The position numbers were made by a program, and so were the translations under genes. Source: Geomonas azotofigens (lineage in GTDB: Bacteria; Desulfobacterota; Desulfuromonadia; Geobacterales; Geobacteraceae). Taken from it: a stretch of DNA of 64,000 nt. Position 1 is the stretch's first letter, and the number at the start of each line of letters is the position of its first letter. The stretch covers positions 186,001-250,000 of the forward strand of contig NZ_JAHLME010000005.1 of assembly GCF_018919395.1 (NCBI RefSeq), written 5' to 3'. Positions 1-9,433 of the stretch are shown piece by piece. A model generated the notes under the pieces. It worked only from the letters and a program-made list of their open reading frames with translations. It ran no database searches and was not told the DNA's origin.

Positions 1-667
1 GCGGGACGTTGGCGAAGGTATAGAGGTTGTGGAAGCTGACGCCGTGCCTGCGGCCGAGATCACGGCGGAACTTCTCCTGGGCCTGGAGCTGCGGCGGCGG
101 CAGGAAGGCCCCGGAGGGGTTGCTGACCAGGTCGAGCTCGAGCGGGCTGCCGGGGACGCCGTACCCGAGCGCGTTCAGTCTCTTGAGCGCCCGAATGCTC
201 CTCTCCCACACCCCCGCGCCGCGCTGCGCCTCGGTCTGGGCCTGGTTGGCGGCCGGCAGCGAGGCGACCAGCACCACCTTCAGTTCCCGGTACAGTTGCG
301 AGAGTTCCTCGCCCCGCTCCCCCTCCAGCGATACCAGGTTGGTGCGCACGATCAGCCGGGGGGTCTCCGGCGCCACCCCCCGCACCAGGTGGGGGAGCTC
401 CGGGACCAGTTCGGGGGCGCCCCCGGTCAGGTCGATGCTGTCGAACCTAAAGCGGCGGGCGCAGGCGATCACCTCCTCCATGACCGGCCGCGTCATCATC
501 TCGCCGCGTGTCGGCCCCGCCTCGAGGTGGCAGTGGCCGCAGGCGAGGTCGCAGGCAAGCCCCAGGTTCACCTGCAGCGCCGTGGTTCGCTCCCGGGTGA
601 GCGGGAGTCCATGCCGGGCGACACACTCCCCGAACCCCTCTTCCCGTCTCTGTTTCGCCTCGTCCAT
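1..667 (-). CDS. arsS: ArsS-like radical SAM protein, 3' end outside window
   Basis: Only the first 222 codons are visible; the gene continues past base 1. The start ATG at 667 has an AGGAGA ribosome binding site 6-7 bases upstream. The radical SAM iron-sulfur motif C-x3-C-x2-C is clear (Cys39, Cys43, Cys46, in ACDLACGHC), followed by the SAM-binding strand with GG (DLTGGAPE). Family knowledge: this motif context and the adjacent small CMD-domain partner match the arsenosugar-biosynthesis ArsS family, which acts on methylated arsenic species and usually has a C-terminal DUF3641 domain; that domain is off the window, so the name rests on the N-terminal half plus neighbour. It lies 8 bases downstream of the CMD-domain gene, almost certainly the same operon. 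Another radical SAM subgroup cannot be excluded. Confidence 0.75.
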   Translation of the reverse strand, partial: MDEAKQRREEGFGECVARHGLPLTRERTTALQVNLGLACDLACGHCHLEAGPTRGEMMTRPVMEEVIACARRFRFDSIDLTGGAPELVPELPHLVRGVAPETPRLIVRTNLVSLEGERGEELSQLYRELKVVLVASLPAANQAQTEAQRGAGVWERSIRALKRLNALGYGVPGSPLELDLVSNPSGAFLPPPQLQAQEKFRRDLGRRHGVSFHNLYTFANVP

Positions 668-675
668 CACGTCTC

Positions 676-1008
676 CTAAAGCGACAGTTTCTCGGCGATC
701 TTGCGCATCTGCACGCCGTGCACCAGCGACGCTCCTCCGCGGATCGCGGTCACCACGTGCAGCGCCTCGGTCATCTCGCCCAGGTGCGACCCCTTTTCCA
801 GGCAGGCCCTGGTGTAGGCATCGATGCAGTAGGGGCACTGCACCGTGTGGGCGACCGCGAGCGCGATGAGCGCCTTTTCCCGCTCGGTGAGATCACCCTC
901 GGCGAACACCTCGTTATAGTAGTCGAAGAACTTCCCGGCCAGTTCCGGCGCGTCCTTGCCGATCTCGGCGAAGCTCCCGAGGTCCTTCGGGTCGTAGTAG
1001 GTCTCCAT
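676..1008 (-). CDS. Carboxymuconolactone decarboxylase/AhpD-fold protein (arsenosugar-associated peroxidase-like)
   Basis: A 110-residue protein of the CMD/AhpD fold. It carries the C-x2-C pair in VQCPYCIDAYT and the helical ALIALAVAHT segment typical of the family; the two cysteines would be the redox-active pair of an alkylhydroperoxidase-like protein. The start at 1008 is preferred over an upstream ATG at 1053 because the protein alignment begins at METYYDPK and AAGGGAGAAG lies just upstream. It precedes the ArsS-like gene by 8 bases. Small AhpD-like proteins next to arsS are a recurring pair, so it is inferred to support arsenosugar or arsenic-lipid synthesis; the biochemical role of the partner is not established. 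Cytoplasmic, no signal peptide. Confidence 0.8.
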   Translation of the reverse strand: METYYDPKDLGSFAEIGKDAPELAGKFFDYYNEVFAEGDLTEREKALIALAVAHTVQCPYCIDAYTRACLEKGSHLGEMTEALHVVTAIRGGASLVHGVQMRKIAEKLSL

Positions 1009-1048
1009 CGTCTTCTCCCTTGCTCCGGCTATCACATGCGAGTGCGCC

Positions 1049-1078
1049 AGCATACCGGAAAAGGCCGTCGGGGGTAAA
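1049..1078 (-). promoter_or_regulatory. Possible sigma-70 promoter for the arsS operon
   Basis: Read on the minus strand, TTTACC (1078-1073) is followed after 18 bases by TATGCT (1054-1049), about 40 bases upstream of the ATG at 1008. The -10 element is reasonable, the -35 weak. Position fits, strength is uncertain. Confidence 0.35.
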
Positions 1079-1210
1079 GAGGGAAAGCGGCGGCCGCGCT
1101 CATTAGATTAACGCTGGCGCCGGGTAACGAGCGCGCCGGCGCCGCGCCGGGGCGGCTCGTGCGGCGCCAAGGTGAACGCCGTCCCCCCCCCTGTTTCATG
1201 AAAAAGTTGC

Positions 1211-1238
1211 TTGAAATGGTGCAAGCGGTCATTATACT
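1211..1238 (+). promoter_or_regulatory. Sigma-70-type promoter of the bc-complex operon
   Basis: TTGAAA (1211-1216), a 16-base spacer and TATACT (1233-1238), placing a start site near 1245, about 30 bases upstream of the Rieske ATG. The same TTGAMA-N16-TATACT layout recurs upstream of the polysaccharide operon (31485-31512) and the tadE operon (34807-34834), which supports it as the housekeeping promoter form in this genome. Confidence 0.65.
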
Positions 1239-1273
1239 TGTGCCGAATCGACAGACAACAGCGGAGGGGATGC

Positions 1274-1693
1274 ATGGAGAACGAGGGGAGAAGGAAGTTT
1301 CTCGGGGTCTGCGTGGCCGGAGCCACCGCCTGCGCCGCGGTCGCCGCGGGATATCCGGTTTTCCGCTACTTGGCGCCCAAGTCGGGCCAGGGGGGGGGCG
1401 CCAAGCTGGTGATCCCGGCTGGGGAGCTCAAGGAGGGGGACGCCAAGTTTTTCGAGTTCGCCGGTTCCTCTGCCGTACTGATCAAGACCAAGAGCGGCGA
1501 GTTGGTCGCCCTCTCCGCGGTCTGCACCCACCTGGGCTGCATCGTGCAGTGGGTCAAGGAGAAGCAGCAGTTTCTCTGCCCCTGCCACGGCGGCCAGTTC
1601 TCCACCGACGGCACCGTGCTGGGGGGCCCCCCGCCGCGCCCGCTCGCCAAGATCCCGCTCACCGTCACCGAAGGCAACATCACCATCGGCTAA
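1274..1693 (+). CDS. Rieske [2Fe-2S] protein of a cytochrome bc-type complex
   Basis: A 139-residue Rieske iron-sulfur protein. An RRKF sequence at residues 6-9 precedes a hydrophobic segment (about 10-32), as in the Tat-type membrane anchor of Rieske proteins. The cluster-binding motifs are CTHLGC (84-89) and CPCHG (102-106): Cys84/His86 and Cys102/His105 as ligands, Cys89/Cys104 as the disulfide pair. GGPPPRPL is the conserved C-terminal loop. The start at 1274 has GGAGGGG upstream; an upstream in-frame start at 1211 falls inside the promoter and is rejected. It is first in an operon with cytochrome b (19-base gap) and a five-heme cytochrome c. Role: accepts electrons from quinol at the Qo site and passes them to the cytochrome c subunit on the periplasmic side. 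Confidence 0.93.
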   Translation: MENEGRRKFLGVCVAGATACAAVAAGYPVFRYLAPKSGQGGGAKLVIPAGELKEGDAKFFEFAGSSAVLIKTKSGELVALSAVCTHLGCIVQWVKEKQQFLCPCHGGQFSTDGTVLGGPPPRPLAKIPLTVTEGNITIG

Positions 1694-1712
1694 CCCCCAG
1701 GAGGCAACGTCC

Positions 1713-2810
1713 ATGCTAAAGAGGCTGTACCGCTGGCTCGACCTGCGCATCGGGGTCGGCGAGATCGTGGAGAAGGAGCTGACCGGCTACCTGCTGCCGC
1801 GCAACATCAACGAGTGGTATTCGCTGGGGAGCGTGCTCCTGGTGATCTTCGCCCTGCAGGTGATCACCGGCATGCTGCTCATGATCTATTACGTCCCCGA
1901 CGCCGATAAGGCCTTCAAGAGCGTCACCTTCATCATGAACGAGGTCCCCTTCGGCTGGCTGATCCGCCTGTGCCACGCGGTGGGCTCCAACATGATGGTG
2001 GCGGTCCTCATCCTGCACATGCTCTCCACCCTGCTCATGGGGAGCTACAAGGCGCCGCGCGAGTTGAACTGGGTCACCGGCTTCACCCTGCTCGCCCTGG
2101 TGCAGGGGATCTCGCTCACCGGCTACCTGGCCCCCTGGAGCCAGCTCTCCTTCTGGGCCACCACGGTCGCCACCAACAGCGCCAGCGCGGTGCCGCTGGT
2201 GGGCCCCTACCTGGTGGAGTTCCTGCGCGGCGGCAAACTGGTCGGCCCGCCCACCCTGGGACGCTTCTTCGCCCTGCACGCCGCCGTACTTCCCGTGGTG
2301 ATCGCCGCCTTCATCGGGGCGCACCTGTTCCTTTTGAAGCGCACCGGCATCTCCGCCCCCCCCTTCGGCAGGGAGGGGACGGCGACCCCCTTCGAGGCGC
2401 AACAGTACCACTACCAGGGGCACCCCGGCGGGATCCCCTTCTTCCCCAACTACGTGCTGCAGGACCTCGCCTCGATCTCGGTGTATTTCGCCGTCTTCCT
2501 GGCCGTGGTCTTCTTCTGGCCCGGCATGCCCTTCACCCCGGACGCCTTCGTGCCCGCCGACCCGTTCAAGACGCCGGCGCACATCAAGCCGGAGTGGTAC
2601 TTCCTGGCCAACTACCAGACCCTGAAGATCTTCCCGAGCGAGCTTCTGGGGCTGTCGGTGCAGGCGGCGGCGATGACCTTCCTGGCCCTGCTCCCCTTCA
2701 TCGACCGTTCTCCGGAGCGGCATCCGCTGAAGCGTCCGCTGTTCCTGACCCTGGTGATCGCGGGCATCCTGCTCTGGATCGCTCTTAGCGTATGGGGGCA
2801 CCTGTCATGA
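1713..2810 (+). CDS. Cytochrome b subunit of bc-type quinol complex
   Basis: A 365-residue polytopic membrane protein. Heme b ligands are visible as two His pairs: the first in CHAVG...LILH (13 residues between), the second in FFALH...GAHLF (14 between). The 14-residue second spacing is that of cytochrome b6 rather than mitochondrial cytochrome b. The Qo-site PEWY motif is present (PEWYFLAN, about residue 291), showing that the subunit-IV-like C-terminal half is fused in the same chain. AGGAGG lies 8 bases upstream of the ATG. The gene overlaps the next by ATGA. Role: transmembrane quinol oxidation. With the Rieske and multiheme c partners it forms a bc-type complex with a non-standard cytochrome c subunit. 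Confidence 0.93.
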   Translation: MLKRLYRWLDLRIGVGEIVEKELTGYLLPRNINEWYSLGSVLLVIFALQVITGMLLMIYYVPDADKAFKSVTFIMNEVPFGWLIRLCHAVGSNMMVAVLILHMLSTLLMGSYKAPRELNWVTGFTLLALVQGISLTGYLAPWSQLSFWATTVATNSASAVPLVGPYLVEFLRGGKLVGPPTLGRFFALHAAVLPVVIAAFIGAHLFLLKRTGISAPPFGREGTATPFEAQQYHYQGHPGGIPFFPNYVLQDLASISVYFAVFLAVVFFWPGMPFTPDAFVPADPFKTPAHIKPEWYFLANYQTLKIFPSELLGLSVQAAAMTFLALLPFIDRSPERHPLKRPLFLTLVIAGILLWIALSVWGHLS

Positions 2811-3607
2811 TTCGCACATACACCCTGGCCATCCTGCTTTTCGCCCCGCTCGCCTTCCTGAAACCGGCCCTGGCGGCCCCGATGGAACAACCGGAGACGG
2901 TCTGCATCCAGTGCCACGGCTCGCTGCCGGACCGGCTCGGGGCGCCGGTTAACCTCTGGCGCGGCAGCATCCACGCCGAGAACGGCATCTCCTGCAACGG
3001 CTGCCATGGCGGCGACCCCAAGGACGCGGCCAACGCCATGACCCCGCAACGAGGCTTCTTGGGCGCCCCCAAGGAAAAGGACATTCCCGCCTTCTGCGGG
3101 CGCTGCCACCCCGGCGTCTACAAGGATTACCTCTCCAGCGCGCACGGCAGGAGGCTCGGCGCCGGCGGCCCCACCTGCGTGACCTGCCACAGCAACCACC
3201 AGGTGGTGAAGGCGTCGCTCGCGCTCATCAACGAGAAGAGCTGCACCCGCTGCCACAGCTTCGAGCGGGCCAAGGCGATCCGGGACGCGATGCAGCAGAC
3301 CGAGGAGTACATCGACAACATTTCGCGCAGGATCGCCGACTTCCAGGTGAGCGGCGTGGACACGGAGAAGATGGGCAAGTCGCTCTTCGCCGTGAGAAAC
3401 CGCTTCCACACCCTGTTCCACGACGTGGACGTGGCGCGGGTGAAGGGGGAGTCGGCCGCCATCAACAAGGAGCTTGGGAAGCTGGATGCGGCCCTGAAGG
3501 AGATCGAGCGGTCGCACCAGAAAAGGCGGGTGGCGGGAGGGATCGCGGTCGGTTTCATGGTCCTGCTCGCGGTCCTGTTCCACCTGATGAAGAAGAGCTA
3601 CGACTAG
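2807..3607 (+). CDS. Five-heme c-type cytochrome, membrane anchored
   Basis: A 266-residue protein with a Sec signal peptide (about residues 1-23, ending ALA) and five CxxCH heme sites: CIQCH, CNGCH, CGRCH, CVTCH and CTRCH, all in the first half. The second half is helical and charged, ending in a hydrophobic helix (about 239-258) and KKSYD, so the protein is probably anchored in the inner membrane with hemes in the periplasm. ATG at 2807 overlaps the cytochrome b stop (ATGA) and has GGGGG upstream; an ATG at 2792 is possible but less likely. It takes the place of cytochrome c1/f as electron acceptor of the Rieske protein, as in several deltaproteobacterial bc complexes. The gene ends convergently, overlapping the next gene by 4 bases. 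Confidence 0.9.
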   Translation: MIRTYTLAILLFAPLAFLKPALAAPMEQPETVCIQCHGSLPDRLGAPVNLWRGSIHAENGISCNGCHGGDPKDAANAMTPQRGFLGAPKEKDIPAFCGRCHPGVYKDYLSSAHGRRLGAGGPTCVTCHSNHQVVKASLALINEKSCTRCHSFERAKAIRDAMQQTEEYIDNISRRIADFQVSGVDTEKMGKSLFAVRNRFHTLFHDVDVARVKGESAAINKELGKLDAALKEIERSHQKRRVAGGIAVGFMVLLAVLFHLMKKSYD

Positions 3608-4104
3608 AGTTTTTTAAGGCCGTACAGGAACTTCTGGTACTGGACCTGGCCGTTTTCCGTGAGGGGATTGGTGATCCGCGCCAGGGGTTCCGCCGCCGGC
3701 GGCCCGTAAAGGACGCCGGCGGGGACGTTCCTGGTCACCACGCTTCCCGCCACCACCACGGCCCCGGCTCCGATGGTGACGCCGTGCAGGATGGTGCAGT
3801 TGGGGCCTATGAACGCGTCGTTCTCGATGACCACCCCTCCCTTGACATCCTCGGGCGCGCGGTCGCCCAGGTAGAAATGAGCGAAGATGGTGCAGCGCAG
3901 GCCGATGGTGACGTTATCGCCGATCCGGATCTGTTCAGGATGCTGGTCATCCAGGTAGACCATCTGGCTGATCCAGACGTTTTCCCCCATCTGGACGCCG
4001 CGCGCCTTGTGCAGCCAGGGACGCAGCGAGTACCCCCCGGGGGCGATCATCGCGAGCTTCCCCAGTACCCTCTGCACGATCCTGCCGCTCAGCGTCCCTC
4101 GCAT
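3604..4104 (-). CDS. Left-handed beta-helix (hexapeptide) acyltransferase
   Basis: A 166-residue protein with hexapeptide-repeat turns (IRIGDNVTIG, VVIENDAFIGPNCTI, VTIGAGAVVVAG) and the C-terminal GPPAAEPL segment typical of sugar or small-molecule O/N-acetyltransferases. Family knowledge: trimeric, cytoplasmic, acetyl-CoA dependent; a catalytic His is usual, and H78-like residues in IFAHFYLGD are candidates. It is the last gene of the five-gene minus-strand operon (asnB-like, AMP ligase, NadE-like, ACP), 8 bases after the ACP gene, so its acceptor or donor may be the carrier-bound product rather than a simple sugar. AGGGGGGGCG precedes the ATG. Substrate unknown. Confidence 0.85.
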   Translation of the reverse strand: MRGTLSGRIVQRVLGKLAMIAPGGYSLRPWLHKARGVQMGENVWISQMVYLDDQHPEQIRIGDNVTIGLRCTIFAHFYLGDRAPEDVKGGVVIENDAFIGPNCTILHGVTIGAGAVVVAGSVVTRNVPAGVLYGPPAAEPLARITNPLTENGQVQYQKFLYGLKKL

Positions 4105-4112
4105 CGCCCCCC

Positions 4113-4385
4113 CTACCCGGCATTTCCGGCGCCGGCCGCACTACCCTGCCGCTTTCCTTCCACGAATGCCGCCACCCGCTGCACCGAGTCGAGGTTCTCC
4201 GGGATCAGCTCCTCGTCCGCCACGGCGACCTGGTAGCGCTCCTGGAGGTAGGCCACCAGTTGGAGGATCCCCGTCGAATCGACGATCCCCTCCCTGATGA
4301 AGGAGCTGTCGTCGGTGAGCCCACCGGCATCGCCGAAGAGAAAATTCTCAACCACGAAGTTTCTGATCTCATCCTTTACGTTCAT
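4113..4385 (-). CDS. Acyl carrier protein
   Basis: A 90-residue acidic acyl carrier protein. The phosphopantetheine attachment site is the Ser of GIVDSTGIL (DS motif, about residue 37), within the four-helix pattern of the family; the C-terminal tail is Ala/Gly-rich. AAAGGAGGCGACCG precedes the ATG. It sits between the NadE-like gene (19-base gap) and the acyltransferase (8-base gap) and, with the acyl-AMP ligase upstream, implies a carrier-tethered acyl or amino-acyl intermediate. It is unlikely to be the fatty-acid synthesis ACP, because it lacks fab neighbours and the DSLDTVE-type consensus around the serine. Confidence 0.9.
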   Translation of the reverse strand: MNVKDEIRNFVVENFLFGDAGGLTDDSSFIREGIVDSTGILQLVAYLQERYQVAVADEELIPENLDSVQRVAAFVEGKRQGSAAGAGNAG

Positions 4386-4404
4386 CGGTCGCCTCCTTTA
4401 GCTG

Positions 4405-5394
4405 TCACTCCCACTCCACCTCTTCCACCAGGAGCGGCGGGAGGTGCAGGTAGCGCGTCGTCTTGCGCTTCGTGTCGATGTCCCGGTACACCATCCGCAC
4501 CTGTTGCGGCTCGAGCCCCAAGACGGCGGCGGCGCTCTCGGCCGGGACGTCGTGGTTTCGGGCGTAGAGACAGAGGTCCATCATCTGGTAGGGAAGCGAG
4601 AAGTAGAACTCGTCCTGCCCCTGCGCCAGCGAGTAGGTGTCGGTGGTCGGTTTTCTGCTGCGGATCTCCTCGGGGATTCCCAGGAACTCGGCGAGCTGGT
4701 ACACCTGGGACTTGTACAGGTGGGCGATAGGCTTGATGTCGGCGGCGCCGTCCCCCAGCTTCACGAAGAACCCCTGATCGAACTCCAGGCGGTTTGGGGT
4801 CCCGGCGACGGCGTAATTGAGCCGGTCGGCATGGTAGTACTCCAGCATCTTCCTGATGCGCTGCTTGAAGTTGGTGGCCGCCACGATCTCCAGGTAGGGC
4901 TGCAGGGGGAGACGCACCGTCGCCTGCACCTGCTGGGCGTCCTGGGTGACCAGATAAAAGGAGGTGAAGCGGGGTTGGTCGGCCACGCCGGAGATGACGA
5001 TCTTCGAGGCCCAGCCGGCGCCGTACTCCGGCACCACCATGCGCACCGCGCTGTCGTACTTCTCGTAGAACCCCACCGACTGGAGGATCCCCGAGATGTC
5101 CTCGACCTGGGTCTGGATACCGAGCGCCGCGGCGACCTTGCCGCTCAGTTCCAGGGTCTCCCGCGCCGAGTGCCGTTCGGGCATCTCCAGTCCGACCACC
5201 CGTTCCCTCCCCAGGGCCCGCACCGAGAGCGCCGCGGTGACACTGCTGTCGATCCCTCCGGAGAGCGCCACCACCACTCCTCCCCTCTTCACCTGGTTGC
5301 GCATCAACTCCCTGATCCTGGCGCAGATCCGGTCGGCCTCGCGTTGCGGGTCGAGCCGGAGCACCTCGGGGGAAAATCCTGTCGTAGTTGTCAT
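4405..5394 (-). CDS. NadE-like (NAD synthase family) ATP-dependent amide synthetase
   Basis: A 329-residue N-type ATP pyrophosphatase related to NAD+ synthase. The PP-loop is VALSGGIDSS (about residues 41-50); NFKQRIRKM, AGTPNRLE and GDGAADIKPIAHLYKSQV correspond to the NadE substrate and dimer regions. No glutaminase (CN-hydrolase) domain is present, so it would use ammonia or receive it from a partner. ATG at 5394 with AAAGGTG upstream is preferred to a further ATG at 5469. Its place between an acyl-AMP ligase and an ACP, rather than with NAD genes, suggests a paralogue recruited to amidate a carboxylate in a specialised pathway; a true NAD synthase remains possible. Confidence 0.8.
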   Translation of the reverse strand: MTTTTGFSPEVLRLDPQREADRICARIRELMRNQVKRGGVVVALSGGIDSSVTAALSVRALGRERVVGLEMPERHSARETLELSGKVAAALGIQTQVEDISGILQSVGFYEKYDSAVRMVVPEYGAGWASKIVISGVADQPRFTSFYLVTQDAQQVQATVRLPLQPYLEIVAATNFKQRIRKMLEYYHADRLNYAVAGTPNRLEFDQGFFVKLGDGAADIKPIAHLYKSQVYQLAEFLGIPEEIRSRKPTTDTYSLAQGQDEFYFSLPYQMMDLCLYARNHDVPAESAAAVLGLEPQQVRMVYRDIDTKRKTTRYLHLPPLLVEEVEWE

Positions 5395-5476
5395 AAGGCA
5401 CCTTTCTTTCATGGCCCAGCGCTGGGTCATGCGGGATGAATTAACGTTCTCAAAGGCCGCGCGTCGCAACGGCGCC

Positions 5477-6998
<1,522 letters not shown>

Positions 6999-7021
<23 letters not shown>

Positions 7022-9059
7022 GGTCTCCCCCGTCAGGGGCGGTCGGCGCCGACGCCCATTCCCGCCCCTCTAGCTTCCTCTCCGCTCCGTAGCGCACCAG
7101 GTCCGGCCTCAGCCGCCTCACCCCCCTGTAGGAGGAGCAGGCGAGGAACTGCCGGTGCAGGATCTCTGTGGAGATGATCCCCATCAGGGCCATGTTGGCG
7201 AATTCACTCACCGTCTCAGGAGGAGCCCCGATCACCCGCCGGTACAGGCGCGCCACCTTGTCCGGGTCGAAGTACCCGCTCGCCTTCAGGCTCCGCGGGG
7301 ACAGCAGGTCGTCCACGTAATCGGCCGGCGCGGCCGCGGTGAACAGCGCGCTCACCGGCGCCCGATAGGGATGCTTGCCCCGGCTGGCGATCCGCTGCGG
7401 CAGGATGTCGCGGCAGGCCCTGCGCAGGAAATATTTTTCCTGCAGCCCCCTCATCTTCCAGCGTGCCGGCAGGCGGAAGGCGAAGTCGATGACCCGGTAG
7501 TCCAGGAAGGGGTGGCGCATCTCCACCGAGTGCGCCATGGCGACCCGGTCCCCCTGCGAGGAGAGGAGGAAGCCGGCCAGGAAGAGCTCGATCTCCAGCA
7601 CCTGCGCCCGGCAGAAGAGGTCCCGCCCGGCGAAACTCTCCGGCAGCCACTGGGCGAGCTCCTCGCGCGGGTCGTACCCGGCGAGGCAGCCGCGGTACTC
7701 CGGGGACAGAAAGACCAGGTTCCTGGCGCCTCCCCCCCAGCGCACGGCGTGGGAGAAGAAGGGGTCCCTCAGTTGTTCCGGGGAGACTGCGAAGAACTCC
7801 TGCAAGAAGGAACGGCCGCGCGAGGGATTGTTGAAGATGTAGGGGTAGAGACGCTCCAGGAGCCGGGGCCGCCGGGGGGAGTCGGGCCGTCGCCCCCAGT
7901 AGTCCCTGACCTTGGCCTCTTTGAAGATGTGGTACCCCCCCAGCATCTCGTCGGCCCCCTCCCCGGAGAGGACCACCTTGTACCCCTCCGAATGCACCAG
8001 TTGCGAAAGGAGGAACATCGGGACCGGGGAGCTGCGCAGGGTGGCCTGTTCGCAGTGCCACACCGTTTCCGGCAACAGCCGCCTGATCTGCTGGTCTTGC
8101 ACCAGCACGCGCCGGTGGTCCGTCCCCAGGTGCCGCACCATCTCCTCCTGGGCGACGCTCTCGTCATAGGCCGCATCGGCGAAGCCTAAGGAGAAGGTCT
8201 TCAGACGGCTTTGGCGGTGGCGCGCGATCAGGGTGGCGATGATCGATGAATCGAGTCCACCGCTCAGGTAGGCCCCGACCGGAACATCCGCCCGCAGCCG
8301 CAGCCGGACGGCGTCCTCGAGAAGCTCAGCGAACGCCTCCGCCGCCTCGGGCAGGTCGAGCCCGCACTGCTCCTCGGCGGGATAGGCGGGGATGCGCCAG
8401 TAGGACCTGGGGCGGGAACGCTGCCCCTTGACCAACAGGTAGTGACCAGGGGGGAGCGCCTCAACGCCGGCAAAAAAGGTTCTCCCCGGCAGGGTGCTCC
8501 AGAAGACGAAGAGCTGCCCGATCGCCTCAGGGTCGAGCTCCCTGCTGCCGGTCACGGCGAGGATGGCCTTGATCTCGGAGGCGAACAGCAGTTGCCCCCC
8601 GGCGCTCCAGGTGTAGTAGAGCGGCCGCACGCCGACGCGGTCCCGGGCCAGGAAGAGTTCTCCCTTGGCGCTGTCCCAGATGGCGAGGGCGAACTGCCCG
8701 TTGATCCTCTCCAGGCAGGCGGGGCCGTACTCCTCGTACAGGTGCAGCAGGACCTCGGTGTCGGTCTGCGTGCTGAAGCGGTGCCCGCGGGCCAGCAGTT
8801 CCTGCTTCAGTTCCAGGTAGTTGTAGGCCTCGCCGTTGTACACGATCCAGAGTTCGCCGGTTTCGTTGCAGATTGGCTGGATGCCGCCGTCGATACCGAT
8901 GATGCTCAGGCGCAGGTGCCCCAGGGCGGCCCGATGGTCGAGGTAGACGCCGGACTGGTCCGGCCCCCGGTAACGCAACGGCGAGATCATGCTCACCATC
9001 TGCTCAAGGCTGGGAGGCTCCTGGTCAACGACGTTGATTATCCCTGCGATACCGCACAC
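6999..9059 (-). CDS. Asparagine synthetase-like glutamine amidotransferase
   Basis: A 686-residue class II glutamine amidotransferase: nucleophile Cys2 right after the initiator (MCGIAGI), RGPDQSG and YNGEAYNY in the glutaminase domain (about 1-200), then the synthetase domain with PP-loop YLSGGLDSS (about 265-273) and GEGADEMLGGY. The start is GTG at 9059 with GGGAGGTAA upstream, which places Cys at position 2 as the mechanism requires. Length exceeds classical AsnB (about 550) and fits the amidotransferases of polysaccharide and exosortase-A clusters. First gene of the five-gene operon; likely amide former or ammonia source for the following ligase/NadE-like steps (inference). Confidence 0.88.
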
Positions 9060-9074
9060 TTGTTACCTCCCGCA

Positions 9075-9102
9075 GCGCCGGCGTCGGGCCTTTGGCCGGC
9101 GC
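9075..9102 (-). other. GC-rich hairpin in the leader of the amidotransferase operon
   Basis: GCGCCGGC (9075-9082) can pair with GCCGGCGC (9095-9102), a perfect 8-bp stem with a 12-base loop, ending 16 bases before the GTG start on the minus strand. It sits between the promoter and the ribosome binding site and could affect translation initiation. No T-run follows, so it is not a standard terminator. Confidence 0.4.
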
Positions 9103-9113
9103 AAAACCATTAA

Positions 9114-9141
9114 ACTATACCAATGTAGTTTTTGGAAGCAA
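9114..9141 (-). promoter_or_regulatory. Sigma-70-type promoter of the asnB-like operon
   Basis: On the minus strand TTGCTT (9141-9136), 16-base spacer, TATAGT (9119-9114). Position about 55 bases upstream of the GTG start. The spacer length matches the other promoters recognised in this window. Confidence 0.55.
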
Positions 9142-9271
9142 ACGCGCGGTCTCGTTTTTGGCCGCAGGAGGGGAAGGTTAACGTAGGGGAGCTGGAACTT
9201 TCATTAGTGTGACAGCCGTCACCAGCGCCAAGCCGCGAAGCTGGTAGTGTCTCAAGAAACAGAAGCTGCAG

Positions 9272-9360
9272 GTAGATATCGATAATACTAAAACTTCCGC
9301 GAGGAAGTGACGGAAAGCCTAAGGGTCTCACGCAGACAGCCGGGTTGCCGAAATATCCAC
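9272..9360 (+). promoter_or_regulatory. GEMM-I riboswitch aptamer, probable 3',3'-cGAMP (GEMM-Ib) type
   Basis: The segment has the architecture of the GEMM-I cyclic-dinucleotide aptamer: P1 from 9272-9279 with 9353-9360 (7 of 8 pairs), J1/2 with CGATAATACTAAAA, P2 CTTCC-GCGA-GGAAG (9294-9307, GNRA tetraloop), the core ACGGAAAGCC (9310-9319), P3 GGGTCT/AGAC with its loop, and the conserved AGCCGGGTTGCCGAAATAT receptor strand. The J1/2 and core bases match the Geobacter cGAMP riboswitch as I remember it, including A where c-di-GMP-I switches have the ligand-selecting G. The ligand assignment is therefore inference; the fold assignment is strong. It precedes a terminator, a 42-codon ORF and the FN3/malectin gene. 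Confidence 0.88.
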
Positions 9361-9387
9361 GGGATACCATAGGCACCGGCTTTTTTT
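9339..9387 (+). terminator. Riboswitch expression-platform terminator
   Basis: GCCGGGTTGCC (9339-9349) can pair with GGCACCGGC (9372-9380), followed by seven T residues (9381-9387). The 5' arm uses the last strand of the aptamer, so terminator and ligand-bound aptamer are mutually exclusive; ligand binding should favour read-through (ON switch). Confidence 0.8.
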
Positions 9388-9433
9388 GCGTCCGGAGTCC
9401 ACTGCAGCTAAGACCAAAGGGAAAGGAGGCCAG

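Noticed and set aside
9160-9271. Promoter for the riboswitch transcript
   Set aside because: A promoter must exist here, but no convincing sigma-70, sigma-54 or sigma-28 element could be found, so none is listed.
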